Of a stretch of DNA of 54,688 nt, positions 33,579-42,777 are shown one piece after another. Numbering within the stretch: position 1 is the stretch's first letter; every line of letters starts with the position of its first letter. The DNA comes from an uncultured Collinsella sp. (GTDB lineage Bacteria; Actinomycetota; Coriobacteriia; Coriobacteriales; Coriobacteriaceae). The translations under genes were made by a program, and so were the position numbers. The stretch lies in NCBI GenBank assembly GCA_902478995.1, contig CABSNF010000002.1, positions 1-54,688 on the forward strand, in the 5' to 3' direction. The notes beneath the pieces were generated by a model that saw only the letters and a program-made list of their open reading frames with translations, had not been told where the DNA came from and searched no databases.

Positions 33579-34229
33579 ATGCGTGACATTCATTGCCATA
33601 TCTTGCCGGGTGTAGACGACGGCGCCGCCGATCTCGATGAGAGCTTGGCGATGCTCGAGGCTGCCAAGCGGGCCGGTGTAACCAGAATCGTTTGCACTCC
33701 TCACTGCCGTGATCCCTATTTTGATTACGACAAGATGTGGGATGCCTTTGAGCTGCTGCGTGATAACGCTGACGGTTTTCCGCTCCAGATGGGCTTCGAG
33801 GTCAACCATCGAAAGCTCGTTGAGCTTGGTATCGATGCCGCGGAGCACTTGCATTTCGATGGAACCAACGAGTTTCTGCTCGAGCTTTCGACGCATGCCG
33901 ATGCGTATGCGTTTAGAGAGTACGAGAACACGATTTACGATTTGCAGTGCCGTGGCTACCAGGTGATCATCGCTCATCCTGAGCGCTATCGTGCGGTTCA
34001 AAAGGATGTAAGCGTGGCGGAGCGCCTGGTCGATATGGGCTGCAAGCTGCAGGCTTCGGCGGACTTTATTGCCGGCGGTCGCTTTGGTCGCGAGAAAAAG
34101 CCGGCACAGCGCCTGTTCGATCAGAACCTGTACAGCTTCATCGCGAGCGATGCCCATAACGTGGGTCATTACGACTGCCTGGCGAAGGCTCGCGCGAAGT
34201 TTAGCGTGCGTGGAGCTCATTTTCGCTAA
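33579..34229 (+). CDS. cpsB: PHP-type tyrosine phosphatase CpsB
   Basis: A 216-residue metal-dependent phosphatase of the PHP family (YwqE/CpsB). Metal motifs: DIHCHILPGVDDGA (3-16), TPHCRDPYF, IIAHPERY, and ASDAHNVGH near the end. It removes phosphate from CpsD tyrosines. The three genes form a complete phospho-regulatory module, but no polysaccharide synthesis genes follow. Confidence 0.93.
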   Translation: MRDIHCHILPGVDDGAADLDESLAMLEAAKRAGVTRIVCTPHCRDPYFDYDKMWDAFELLRDNADGFPLQMGFEVNHRKLVELGIDAAEHLHFDGTNEFLLELSTHADAYAFREYENTIYDLQCRGYQVIIAHPERYRAVQKDVSVAERLVDMGCKLQASADFIAGGRFGREKKPAQRLFDQNLYSFIASDAHNVGHYDCLAKARAKFSVRGAHFR

Positions 34230-34268
34230 AATCTGTCCCTAACGTTCGCATTGAATGAAGGGGCAGCC

Positions 34269-34769
34269 ATGGATATTCAACTTAAGACGGGATGCTTTGA
34301 TGACGCGGCGTTGGTGCGCCGCGTCGTTTTTATGGACGAGCAGGGCTACGAGAATGAGTTCGACGCTATCGACGAGGATCCGAACTGCATTCATGTGACG
34401 CTCTATGTAGACGGCGAGCTTGCCGGTTGCTCGCGCGCGTTTCCCGAAGAGCTTGAGCGCGTGGCTGACGCAGAGGCCCCGGTGTTGCCGGCATGCGACA
34501 TGGACGAAGGCGTTGCGGCGGGGGAGACCTACATTATGGGGCGCGTCGCCGTGCTGTCCACCATGCGCCGTCGCGGTCTGGCAAGCAAGATTGTCGAAGC
34601 CAGCGAAGCTGCTGCGTGCGATGCCGGCGCTAAGCTTATTAAGCTGCATGCGCAGGAATACGTGCTTCCGCTCTATGCAAAGGCGGGCTACACGCAAATT
34701 GCCCCGGTAGATTACGAAGACGAAGGCCAGCCCCACGCCTGGATGGCCAAGCGCGTAGATGGCAGATAG
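34269..34769 (+). CDS. GNAT family N-acetyltransferase (ElaA-like)
   Basis: A 166-residue acyltransferase. GNAT features: VTLYVDGELAGCSR, the acetyl-CoA loop YIMGRVAVLSTMRRRGLASKI, and LHAQEYVLPLYAKAGY. The pattern EFDAIDEDPNCIHVTLY near residues 36-52 is close to ElaA/YjcF-type proteins with unknown substrates. The ATG at 34269 follows GAAGGGGC. Probably transcribed alone or by readthrough from cpsB (39-base gap). Confidence 0.88.
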   Translation: MDIQLKTGCFDDAALVRRVVFMDEQGYENEFDAIDEDPNCIHVTLYVDGELAGCSRAFPEELERVADAEAPVLPACDMDEGVAAGETYIMGRVAVLSTMRRRGLASKIVEASEAAACDAGAKLIKLHAQEYVLPLYAKAGYTQIAPVDYEDEGQPHAWMAKRVDGR

Positions 34770-34971
34770 GGACGTTCCTTTTCTGCCGGCAGTTGGGGAC
34801 ACTCCTTGGCAATTGACGCATTGGAGCGCTCGGACATACAGTTTTTCGATTCCGTATGTATATATGCGCGTTAATGGGTTATAAAATCTAAGTCTGAACA
34901 TAGCAGGTCTGCGATGCGGCTCGGGCGACCGGGCCGTTTTTGCGGACGGGGGTAGCGCGAAAGGACTGCAC
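34770..34971 (+). promoter_or_regulatory. htpG promoter and leader with terminator-like hairpin
   Basis: A -10 TATAAA is at 34880-34885; an inverted repeat ACATAC...GTATGT (34834-34859) precedes it. The leader holds CGGCTCGG-GCGA-CCGGGCCG followed by TTTTT (34917-34941), a complete intrinsic terminator with a GNRA loop, about 30 bases before the htpG start. CIRCE and HAIR operators are not seen. Confidence 0.6.
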
Positions 34972-36996
34972 ATGCGTCAATTTAAGACCGAGAGCAAAAA
35001 ACTGCTCGACCTCATGATCAACTCCATCTACACCAATAAGGAAATCTTCCTGCGCGAGCTTATCTCTAACGCGAGCGACGCCGTCGACAAGCTCAACTTT
35101 AAGAGCCTGCAGGATCCGAGCGTCAAGATCGACCAGGGCGACCTGGCTATTCGTGTTTCCTTTGATAAAGACGCCCGCACCATTACCATCTCGGATAACG
35201 GCATTGGCATGACCGCCGAGGAGCTCGAGCGCAATCTGGGCACCATCGCCCATTCCGGCTCCGAGGAGTTTAAGACCGAGAACGCCGAGCAGCAGGGTTC
35301 GGATGTCGACATCATCGGCCAGTTTGGCGTGGGCTTCTACTCGGCTTTTATGGTCGCCAGCCATGTGAAGGTCGTCAGCCGCGCCTACGGCGAGGATGTC
35401 GCCCATGTGTGGGAATCCGACGGTCTTGAGGGCTACACCATCGAGGACGGCGAGCGTGCCGAGCACGGTACCGATGTCATCCTGACGCTGCGCGAGAACG
35501 AGAAGCTCGATGCCGACGGCGAGGCCGAGACCTACGATCGCTTCCTGACCGAGTGGGGCCTCAAGAGCCTAATTCAGCAGTACAGTAACTATGTGCGTTA
35601 CCCGATCCAGATGATGGTGTCCAAGAGCCGCCAGAAGCCCAAGCCCGAGGATGCTGGCGACGATTACAAGCCCGAGTACGAGGACTACCAGGAGCTCGAG
35701 ACCGTCAATTCCATGACACCGATCTGGAAGAAGCGCAGCTCCGATGTCGAGCAGAAGGACTACGACGAGTTCTACAAGTCCACGTTCCACGACTTTGACG
35801 ATCCTGCGCGCACCATCAGCTTTCACGCCGAGGGCACGCTCGAGTATGACGCCCTGCTGTTTGTGCCGGGACGCGCGCCGTTCGATCTGTACAGCAAGGA
35901 CTACGAGAAGGGTCTGGCGCTCTACAGCTCCAACGTCCTGATCATGGAGAAGTGCGACGACCTGCTGCCCGACTACTACAACTTTGTCCGCGGCGTCGTG
36001 GATTCCGCCGACGTGTCGCTCAACATCTCGCGCGAGACGCTGCAGCAGAACCGTCAGCTCAAGGCCATCGCCAAGCGTGTGGAAAAGAAGATTACCGCCG
36101 ACCTTGAGGATATGCGTGACAACGACCGCGAGGCCTACGAGAAGTTCTTTGAGAACTTTGGCCGCGGTCTTAAGTACGGCATCTACTCGAGCTATGGCAT
36201 GAAGGCCGATGAGCTCGCCGACCTGTTGCTGTTCTGGTCTGCCAAGGAACAGAAGATGATTACCCTGGCCGAGTATGCCAAGGGCATGCCTGAGGATCAG
36301 AAGGCCATCTACTACGCCGCCGGCGACTCGCGTGAGCGCTTGGCCAAGATGCCCGTGGTAAAGGGCGTGCTCGACCGCGGCTATGACGTGCTGCTGCTGA
36401 CGCAGGATGTGGATGAGTTCACGTTCCAGGCTATGCGTGAGTACGTTGCCGCCGATATGCCCAAGATCTACGAGGACGATGCTGCCCGCGAGGCTGCCGA
36501 GAAGGCTGTGGCCGACGGTGCCGAGCCCGAGGTCGAGGATCGTCATCTGGAGCTCAAGAACGTCGCGACCGGTGATCTTGACCTGGCGACCGAGGACGAG
36601 AAGAAGGAGGCCGAGGACGCCACCAAGGAAAACGAGGACCTCTTCAGCGCTATGAAGGAGGCGCTCGGTGACAAGGTCGAGAAAGTTGCCGTCTCCGCGC
36701 GCCTGACCGATGCCCCCGCTTGCATCACCACCGAGGGCCCACTTTCGCTCGAGATGGAGAAGGTGCTCCAGAAGGGACCCGAGGACGCGCCCGACGGCAT
36801 GCCCAAGAGCCAACGCGTGCTCGAGCTCAACGCCAAGCACCCGGTCTTTGACAAGCTTGTCGCTGCCCAGAAGGCAGGCGACGCCGACAAGATCAAGCAG
36901 TACTCCGGCTTGCTCTACGATCAGGCCCTGCTGGTCGAGGGCATCCTCCCCGAGGACCCCGTAGCCTTCGCAGCAGCTGTTTGCAACTTGATGTAG
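34972..36996 (+). CDS. htpG: Hsp90 chaperone HtpG
   Basis: A 674-residue bacterial Hsp90. The GHKL ATPase domain has ELISNASDAVDKLNF, ISDNGIGMTAEEL, LGTIAHSGSEEF and GQFGVGFYSAFMVA. The middle domain has RGVVDSADVSLNISRETLQQN. A charged linker (EDEKKEAEDATKENEDLF) precedes the C-terminal dimerisation domain. It is longer than the 624 residues of the E. coli protein, mainly through acidic insertions. The catalytic glutamate region is intact. Confidence 0.97.
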   Translation: MRQFKTESKKLLDLMINSIYTNKEIFLRELISNASDAVDKLNFKSLQDPSVKIDQGDLAIRVSFDKDARTITISDNGIGMTAEELERNLGTIAHSGSEEFKTENAEQQGSDVDIIGQFGVGFYSAFMVASHVKVVSRAYGEDVAHVWESDGLEGYTIEDGERAEHGTDVILTLRENEKLDADGEAETYDRFLTEWGLKSLIQQYSNYVRYPIQMMVSKSRQKPKPEDAGDDYKPEYEDYQELETVNSMTPIWKKRSSDVEQKDYDEFYKSTFHDFDDPARTISFHAEGTLEYDALLFVPGRAPFDLYSKDYEKGLALYSSNVLIMEKCDDLLPDYYNFVRGVVDSADVSLNISRETLQQNRQLKAIAKRVEKKITADLEDMRDNDREAYEKFFENFGRGLKYGIYSSYGMKADELADLLLFWSAKEQKMITLAEYAKGMPEDQKAIYYAAGDSRERLAKMPVVKGVLDRGYDVLLLTQDVDEFTFQAMREYVAADMPKIYEDDAAREAAEKAVADGAEPEVEDRHLELKNVATGDLDLATEDEKKEAEDATKENEDLFSAMKEALGDKVEKVAVSARLTDAPACITTEGPLSLEMEKVLQKGPEDAPDGMPKSQRVLELNAKHPVFDKLVAAQKAGDADKIKQYSGLLYDQALLVEGILPEDPVAFAAAVCNLM

Positions 36997-37004
36997 TTAG
37001 GTAT

Positions 37005-37189
37005 TTACGCGGTTTTACCAAACCGCGTAACGGCTCGACGCTGCCCTCAGTTCCGCCGTTCTAACGAACGGCGGACCAGTCGACGCTGCGCGGGCGCCAG
37101 AGCGACAACTTGTCATTCAAAGAGGACGGCATGACCAGAAGGTCTATGCCGTCCTCTTTTCATGCCAATTTGTTCGCTCTGGCGCCCGC
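37005..37189. repeat. Nested palindrome element (family B, after htpG)
   Basis: In order: an 11-bp hairpin with loop TACC (37005-37030); the word CGACGCTGC twice (37036, 37081) around TCCGCCGTTC-TAAC-GAACGGCGGA (37052-37075); outer arms of 16 perfect bases (37090-37105 with 37174-37189); and an inner 14-bp stem (37119-37132 with 37146-37159) capped by GACC-AGAA-GGTC with one bulged T (37145). The first 40 bases recur at 42445-42484 with one change. Confidence 0.88.
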
Positions 37190-37237
37190 TCGCTGGCATT
37201 GCCAAAACATCGACGTTGCCGTGGTCCTAAGTAGTCG

Positions 37238-37281
37238 TTGGGGACGTTCTTGTTTGACTAGTCGTTTAAGAACGTCCCCAA
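37238..37281. repeat. 14-bp inverted repeat upstream of yhgE
   Basis: TTGGGGACGTTCTT (37238-37251) and AAGAACGTCCCCAA (37268-37281) around a 16-base loop with the palindrome ACTAGT. The stem extends by AGTC/GACT after one mismatch. There is no T-run, so a simple terminator is unlikely. The rest of 37282-37473 holds no gene; GTAC-ATCT-GTAC near 37346-37357 could be a regulator site. Confidence 0.75.
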
Positions 37282-37473
37282 TGACTATTCGGATTGCTAA
37301 TTTGTGCGGGTTGTGGTTTTGTGACCTGCTGAAATTTAAGATACTGTACATCTGTACGCTAACTCATCTTCGTAGTATATTGCTACCCGCAAAACTCAGC
37401 ACCATTGTGCCGCGAGGCACTAAAGCGCCTACGTACAATGGTTGTCGATAGTACGATTCGATTTAACGACAGG

Positions 37474-40254
37474 ATGGATGGTCCAAGCGTGAGTCTCGGC
37501 AGCAAACTATCCAATGCAAAGGTGTCCTTTGCGATATTTAAGCGCGACATTAAGCGACTGCTTGTGAACCCCGTCGCCTTGGTGGTTACCCTTGGCGTGT
37601 GCGTTATTCCCTCGCTGTATGCCTGGTACAACATCGTGGCCAACTGGGATCCGTACGGAAATACTCAGGGCATCAAGATTGCCATCGCCAACAACGATCA
37701 GGGCACTCAGAACGACCTGGTGGGCGATCTCAACGCGGGCGACCAGGTCGTCGATCAGCTCAAGGAGAACGATCAGCTGGGCTGGACCTTCGTCGATTCG
37801 GCGGCCGATGCCAAGGAGGGCGTCGAGAGTGGTGAGTACTATGCGGCCATCGTAATCCCCAAGAACTTCTCGGATAACCTGGTTTCGATGCTCGACGGCA
37901 ACTACCATCAGCCCAAGCTTACGTACTACGTCAATGAGAAGAAGAGCGCCATTGCACCCAAGGTTACCGACACCGGTGCAAGTACCATCGAGAAGCAGAT
38001 CAACTCGGAATTTGTCTCCACGGCGGGCGAGACCGTTGCCAGTATTGCCAAGGATGCCGGAGTCGATTTAAAGGACAAGGCAACCCAGACTCAGGATTCG
38101 TTGGCAAGTTCTGTCTCCGAGGCATCCGATACCTTGGGCGAGGTGCGCGATTCGATTGGCGACATGAATGCCGCCATCGATAAGACGAGTGGCGCCATCG
38201 CCTCGGCCGATGCGGCACTTGCCGGCCTGCAGGGTCAGGCGCCGTCACTGACGCAGGCGATCTCTCAGGGTAACTACCTGCTGGGCGAAGCTCGCACCAC
38301 GGCGGGCAATTCTATCGCCTCGCTCTCCAAGGCGCTCTCGGAAGGCAGCCTTGCGCTTACCAAGACGTCGGCCTCCGCGAACGCTGCCATCGGCAAGCTG
38401 ACGGGCACGGTCACATCTACGACCACCCGTATCGACAACTCGCTCGAGTCTCTCCAAGCGACGATCGACCACAATAAGGCCGTTATCGGGCACTTAGAGA
38501 TTCTCGCCAATGACACGTCGACAGGTTCCGAGGAAATTGACGCGCGCATTGTATCGACCATCGATTTGCTTCGAGAGCAGAATGAAAAGCTTCAGAGCAT
38601 CAAGGACGGTCTGTCTGCGCAGTCGAGCGCCATGGCGAATGACGCCGCGGCTGTCTCGGGTGCCAGCGACGCTATCAATAATGCAATTCAGACCGGTGCG
38701 ACCAACCTTGGCCAGGCCCAGACGGACCTGGGTCAAAACGCGCTGCCGAAGGCCTCGAGCGCGCTTGATTCCTTTGCCGCTGTCTCGGGTGATTTGACGG
38801 GTATCGTATCTGGCCTCACGCCCACGATTGCAAGCGCGCGCGGTACGCTTTCGCAGCTTAACGCTACGCTCGGCCAGGCCAAGACCACGCTGTCCCAGAC
38901 CGATTCCTCGCTTGCCAAGGTCCAGGACAAGCTCGCAACCGCCGCCAACGACATCGCGGCGCTACAGACCTCCGAGTCCATGGGCGAGCTGGCCGACCTG
39001 CTGGGCGTCGACGTCAATGACGTCGCAGACTTCATGGCATCTCCGGTTGAGCTCGCGTCCAAGTCGATCTATCCGGTTAAGAGCTTCGGCTCGGGCATTG
39101 CCCCGTTCTATACCAACCTGGCGCTTTGGGTGGGCGGCTACGTGCTTATCGCCATCTACAAGCTCGAGGTCGATCGCGAAGGCGTCGGCAGCTTTACCGC
39201 GCGTCAGGGCTACTTTGGCCGCTGGTTGCTCCTGGTGATCCTGGGCGCGTTGCAGGCCATCATCGTTACGGTAGGCGATCTGGTGATTGGCGTGCAGTGC
39301 GTCAGCCCGCTGCTGTTCGTGCTGGGCGGCATCGCCATTTCGTTCACCTACGTCAATATCATCTATGCGCTGTCCACCACGTTTAAGCATATCGGCAAGG
39401 CTATCGGCGTCATTCTCGTCATCGTGCAGATCCCGGGTTCGTCGGGCATGTACCCCATCGAGATGATGCCCGGCTTCTTCCAGTGGCTGCACCCGCTGCT
39501 GCCCTTTACCTACGGCATCAATCTGCTGCGCGAGACGGTCGGCGGCATGTATTCGTTCAACTACCTGTTTAACCTGTGCATTCTGGGCGTGTTCTTGATC
39601 GTGGCGCTCTTTATCGGCCTGCAGCTGCGTCCGCTGCTGCTCAACCTTAACCTGCTCTTTGATAAACAGCTCTCCACGACCGGTATGATGATTTGCGAGT
39701 CCAACGACCTGCCGCGCCAGCGCTACTCGCTGCGCACGGCCATGCGCGTCATGCTCGATTCCGATTCGTACCGTCGCGAACTGCTCGATCATGCGGTCGC
39801 CTTTGAACATCGCTACCCGTACTACATCAAGGGCGGTTTTGCCGCCGTGGTGGGCGTTCAGGTCCTGCTCTTTGTCCTGTCGACGGTTCTCGATATCGAC
39901 AATAACGGCAAGATCATCCTGCTTGTCATTTGGATCATCTCGGTTATTGCCATCTGCGGCTGGCTTATCAATATCGAATATATCCGAGCGAGCCTCAATA
40001 CCCAGATGCGCATCTCGGCGCTTTCGGATGAGGACCTGCGTCGCGAGATGCGCGAACACACGGCCGCCATTCCTGCCGCCCGCCACATGTTTGGCCTCAA
40101 CGCCAGCGAGCGTGGTGCCAAGGGCGGCGATCAGTCCACGGGCCGCTTGCCGCATATCGGCTCGCACCATAAATCTCAGGGCAGCGACAGCACAGCCACA
40201 AATGATGGAGATACCACCGCGCTTGGCAAGCACTCCAAAGGAGGTGAGGCATAA
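37474..40254 (+). CDS. yhgE: YhgE/Pip family membrane protein 1
   Basis: A 926-residue protein of the YhgE/phage-infection-protein family. It begins with one membrane helix (VALVVTLGVCVIPSLYAWYN), then the family motif NWDPYGNTQGIKIAIANNDQG. A long extracytoplasmic region of Ser/Ala-rich heptad-like repeats, probably coiled coil (about 190-500), follows, then about six C-terminal membrane helices of ABC-2 type. The last 150 residues are an extra membrane pair with a polar tail. The start is uncertain (ATG 37438, ATG 37474 or GTG 37489). It is coupled to a second YhgE gene. Confidence 0.9.
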   Translation: MDGPSVSLGSKLSNAKVSFAIFKRDIKRLLVNPVALVVTLGVCVIPSLYAWYNIVANWDPYGNTQGIKIAIANNDQGTQNDLVGDLNAGDQVVDQLKENDQLGWTFVDSAADAKEGVESGEYYAAIVIPKNFSDNLVSMLDGNYHQPKLTYYVNEKKSAIAPKVTDTGASTIEKQINSEFVSTAGETVASIAKDAGVDLKDKATQTQDSLASSVSEASDTLGEVRDSIGDMNAAIDKTSGAIASADAALAGLQGQAPSLTQAISQGNYLLGEARTTAGNSIASLSKALSEGSLALTKTSASANAAIGKLTGTVTSTTTRIDNSLESLQATIDHNKAVIGHLEILANDTSTGSEEIDARIVSTIDLLREQNEKLQSIKDGLSAQSSAMANDAAAVSGASDAINNAIQTGATNLGQAQTDLGQNALPKASSALDSFAAVSGDLTGIVSGLTPTIASARGTLSQLNATLGQAKTTLSQTDSSLAKVQDKLATAANDIAALQTSESMGELADLLGVDVNDVADFMASPVELASKSIYPVKSFGSGIAPFYTNLALWVGGYVLIAIYKLEVDREGVGSFTARQGYFGRWLLLVILGALQAIIVTVGDLVIGVQCVSPLLFVLGGIAISFTYVNIIYALSTTFKHIGKAIGVILVIVQIPGSSGMYPIEMMPGFFQWLHPLLPFTYGINLLRETVGGMYSFNYLFNLCILGVFLIVALFIGLQLRPLLLNLNLLFDKQLSTTGMMICESNDLPRQRYSLRTAMRVMLDSDSYRRELLDHAVAFEHRYPYYIKGGFAAVVGVQVLLFVLSTVLDIDNNGKIILLVIWIISVIAICGWLINIEYIRASLNTQMRISALSDEDLRREMREHTAAIPAARHMFGLNASERGAKGGDQSTGRLPHIGSHHKSQGSDSTATNDGDTTALGKHSKGGEA

Positions 40255-42444
40255 ATGAAGAACATCCTGCATCTGTTTAAGCGCGATGTCCAAAACGTGT
40301 CTCGCTCCGTGATCGGCTTGGTTGTCGTGATGGGCCTCATTATCGTACCGTGTCTGTACGCGTGGTTTAACATCGCCGGCAGCTGGGATCCGTACGGCAA
40401 CACCGGCAATCTTAAGATCGCCGTGGTCAACACCGATGAGGGTTACGAGAGCGATTTGATCCCCGTCGAGGTTAACGTGGGCGAAAACGTGACCGCCGCC
40501 CTACGCGGCAACGAGAGCTTCGATTGGGTTGTGCTCAACAATCGCGAAAAGGCTATCGAGGGCGTTAAGTCGGGCGCGTACTATGCTGCCGTCGTTATCC
40601 CCAAAACGTTTAGCGCTGACATGATGACGCTTTTCTCGACCGACGTGAAGCATGCCGATATCGAGTTCTACGAGAATCAGAAGGCCAACGCCATTGCGCA
40701 GATCGTGACCGAGAAGGGTTCGAGCGCCGTCCAGAGCCAGGTTAACAAAACTTTTACCGAGACCATTACGACGATCGGTCTTAAGACGGTGTCCAGCCTG
40801 CTCGATTACATGAGCACCGACCAGGTGGGTAACTTTATCGCCAACCTGTCCTCGACGCTCGGCGATTCGATTGAGGACCTGCGAGACGTTCGGGCAAATG
40901 CTTCGTCGCTGGCGGGCATTTTGAGCTCCACGTCCGATTCGCTGACGTCGGCGAGCGGCATGCTCAAGCAGACGGGCACGGTCGATGAGTCAACGAAGCA
41001 GCTGATGGAGCATGTCAAGAGCGGTATTAGCGATTCCAAGGAAGCGCTGAAGGACGCCAACTACGCCATCAATGCCGCGATTGACGGAAGCGCGGGCTCG
41101 TTTGACAACGTGTCCGCCGAGCTTGCGAAGGCATTTGATGCCGCGAATCAACATGTCGACCTTACAGTGTCCCAGCTCAACGATGCCGCGGCGGCGCTCA
41201 ACACGCGTGCCGACGATATCGACGCCACGGCCGACCAGCTCCGCAGCTTTGCCGATCAGGTGACTGACGAAAAACTCCAGGACAGCCTCAAGTCTGTGGC
41301 AACATCGCTGAGCAGGATTGCTGTGGAGTATCGCAACAACGCCAAGGACTTGACGGCCACCGCGAAGTCTCTCTCTGACAGCATGGCAGAGGTTAATAAG
41401 TCGCGTGCCGAGGTCGATCAGGCAATCGCGGATGCCAAGGCTGGTATCTCGGGCGCCAAGACTGACTACGACTCTACGTTTTCGGCCAAGGCAAAGGAGC
41501 TCAAGAAGACCATCTCGGGCGTTTTGGATTCGCTGAACGGTATTTCGAACGATCTGGATAGTGCTGTTGCTGGCCTGACCGACGCATCCGGTTCGCTGGC
41601 AAAGGGCCTCTCCAAGGCTGCAAAGCTGGTCAACAAGGCTTCTGATCAGCTGGGCGAGGCGTCGGACAAGATCAGTGCGTTTAAGGACGAGCTCGACGGC
41701 GCCTTGATGTCGGATGACCTCGCTACGATCAAGACGATGATCGGCAATGATCCCGAGGGTCTGGCCGTGTCGCTTTCCGGCCCCGTCGCGCTCGATCGCA
41801 AGCCGGTCTATCCGATCCGCAACTACGGTTCGGCCATGGCACCGTTCTACACGATTCTGTCGCTCTGGGTGGGCTCGATTGTGCTGGCGGCCATGATGAA
41901 GGTCTCGGTTGACGATGAGCTTATCAACGAGCTCATCCCCGTGCGCCTGCACGAGATCTACCTGGGCCGCTACCTGTTCTTTGGCGGTCTGGCCCTGCTG
42001 CAGGCAACGCTCGTGTGTGCGGGCGACATCCTGTTCTTTGGCATCCAGTGCGACGACCCGCTGCAGTTTGTGCTGGCGGGCTGGGTCGCGAGTCTCGTGT
42101 TCTCCAATATCGTCTACACGCTTACGGTTTCGTTTGGCGATATCGGCAAGGCGCTCGCCGTCGTGCTGCTGGTCATGCAGGTCGGCGGTTCGGGCGGCAC
42201 GTTCCCCATCGAGATGACCGGCCCCGTGTTCCAGGCGATCTATCCGTTCCTGCCGTTCACCCACGGCATCAACGCCATGCATGCCGCCATGGCCGGTGCG
42301 TACCACATGGAGTACTGGATTGAGCTAGGCATTCTGGCGAGCTATCTGATTCCGTCGCTGGCACTGGGCGTCGTCTTCCGCCGCCCGGTCATCAAAGCCA
42401 ACGACTGGATCATCGAAAAACTGGAGTCAACTAAATTAATCTAG
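40255..42444 (+). CDS. yhgE: YhgE/Pip family membrane protein 2
   Basis: A 729-residue paralogue of the upstream protein: FKRDVQNVSRSVIGLVVVMG, then SWDPYGNTGNLKIAVVNTDEG, a coiled-coil extracytoplasmic part, and six C-terminal helices with FLPFTHGINAMHAAMAGAY. It lacks the extra C-terminal extension of its partner. The strong ribosome site AAAGGAGGT lies inside the end of gene 1, and the ATG directly follows its stop. The two probably form a heterodimeric exporter or cell-surface complex; the substrate is unknown. Confidence 0.92.
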   Translation: MKNILHLFKRDVQNVSRSVIGLVVVMGLIIVPCLYAWFNIAGSWDPYGNTGNLKIAVVNTDEGYESDLIPVEVNVGENVTAALRGNESFDWVVLNNREKAIEGVKSGAYYAAVVIPKTFSADMMTLFSTDVKHADIEFYENQKANAIAQIVTEKGSSAVQSQVNKTFTETITTIGLKTVSSLLDYMSTDQVGNFIANLSSTLGDSIEDLRDVRANASSLAGILSSTSDSLTSASGMLKQTGTVDESTKQLMEHVKSGISDSKEALKDANYAINAAIDGSAGSFDNVSAELAKAFDAANQHVDLTVSQLNDAAAALNTRADDIDATADQLRSFADQVTDEKLQDSLKSVATSLSRIAVEYRNNAKDLTATAKSLSDSMAEVNKSRAEVDQAIADAKAGISGAKTDYDSTFSAKAKELKKTISGVLDSLNGISNDLDSAVAGLTDASGSLAKGLSKAAKLVNKASDQLGEASDKISAFKDELDGALMSDDLATIKTMIGNDPEGLAVSLSGPVALDRKPVYPIRNYGSAMAPFYTILSLWVGSIVLAAMMKVSVDDELINELIPVRLHEIYLGRYLFFGGLALLQATLVCAGDILFFGIQCDDPLQFVLAGWVASLVFSNIVYTLTVSFGDIGKALAVVLLVMQVGGSGGTFPIEMTGPVFQAIYPFLPFTHGINAMHAAMAGAYHMEYWIELGILASYLIPSLALGVVFRRPVIKANDWIIEKLESTKLI

Positions 42445-42583
42445 TTACGCGGTTTTACCAAACCGCGTAACGACTCGACGCTGCAAACGGCCCCAAGCGG
42501 CAATCTGACGTTCAATTTCAAGGGCGCGACCAGAGGGTCAGCGGCCTTTCATTTCACGTCACCTTGCTCGCTTGGGGCCGTTT
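42445..42583. repeat. Nested palindrome element (family B, after yhgE 2)
   Basis: Bases 42445-42484 repeat 37005-37044 with one mismatch (11-bp hairpin with loop TACC plus CTCGACGCTGC). Then come new outer arms, AAACGGCCCCAAGCG (42485-42499) with CGCTTGGGGCCGTTT (42569-42583), and an inner stem capped by GACC-AGAG-GGTC with a bulged A. The arms differ from the htpG copy but pair perfectly. Confidence 0.88.
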
Positions 42584-42672
42584 TCGCTGATGTTGACGGA
42601 ACATCGAGGTTATTCAAGTCGGTACTTTAGCTGGCTGGATTGCGTGGGCTGCTTGGTTGTTGCTACAGTAGC

Positions 42673-42710
42673 GGGGCGTGCCGGGGGTCCGGTGCGCCCC
42701 GTTTTTATTT
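42673..42710 (+). terminator. Terminator-like hairpin in the EamA leader
   Basis: GGGGCG (42673-42678) pairs with CGCCCC (42695-42700), with an inner CCGG/CCGG, and GTTTTTATTT follows. It lies 70 bases upstream of the transporter and 230 bases after the previous gene, so it may attenuate the transporter rather than end yhgE. Confidence 0.55.
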
Positions 42711-42777
42711 GACCATGAGGCGGCACGCAGCCATGCGCGTGCGGACACCACGCCCAGATTGAGCGCGAGGATGCCCT

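Noticed and set aside
34770..34971. CIRCE or HspR (HAIR) operator for htpG
   Set aside because: Neither TTAGCACTC-N9-GAGTGCTAA nor CTTGAGT-N7-ACTCAAG is present.
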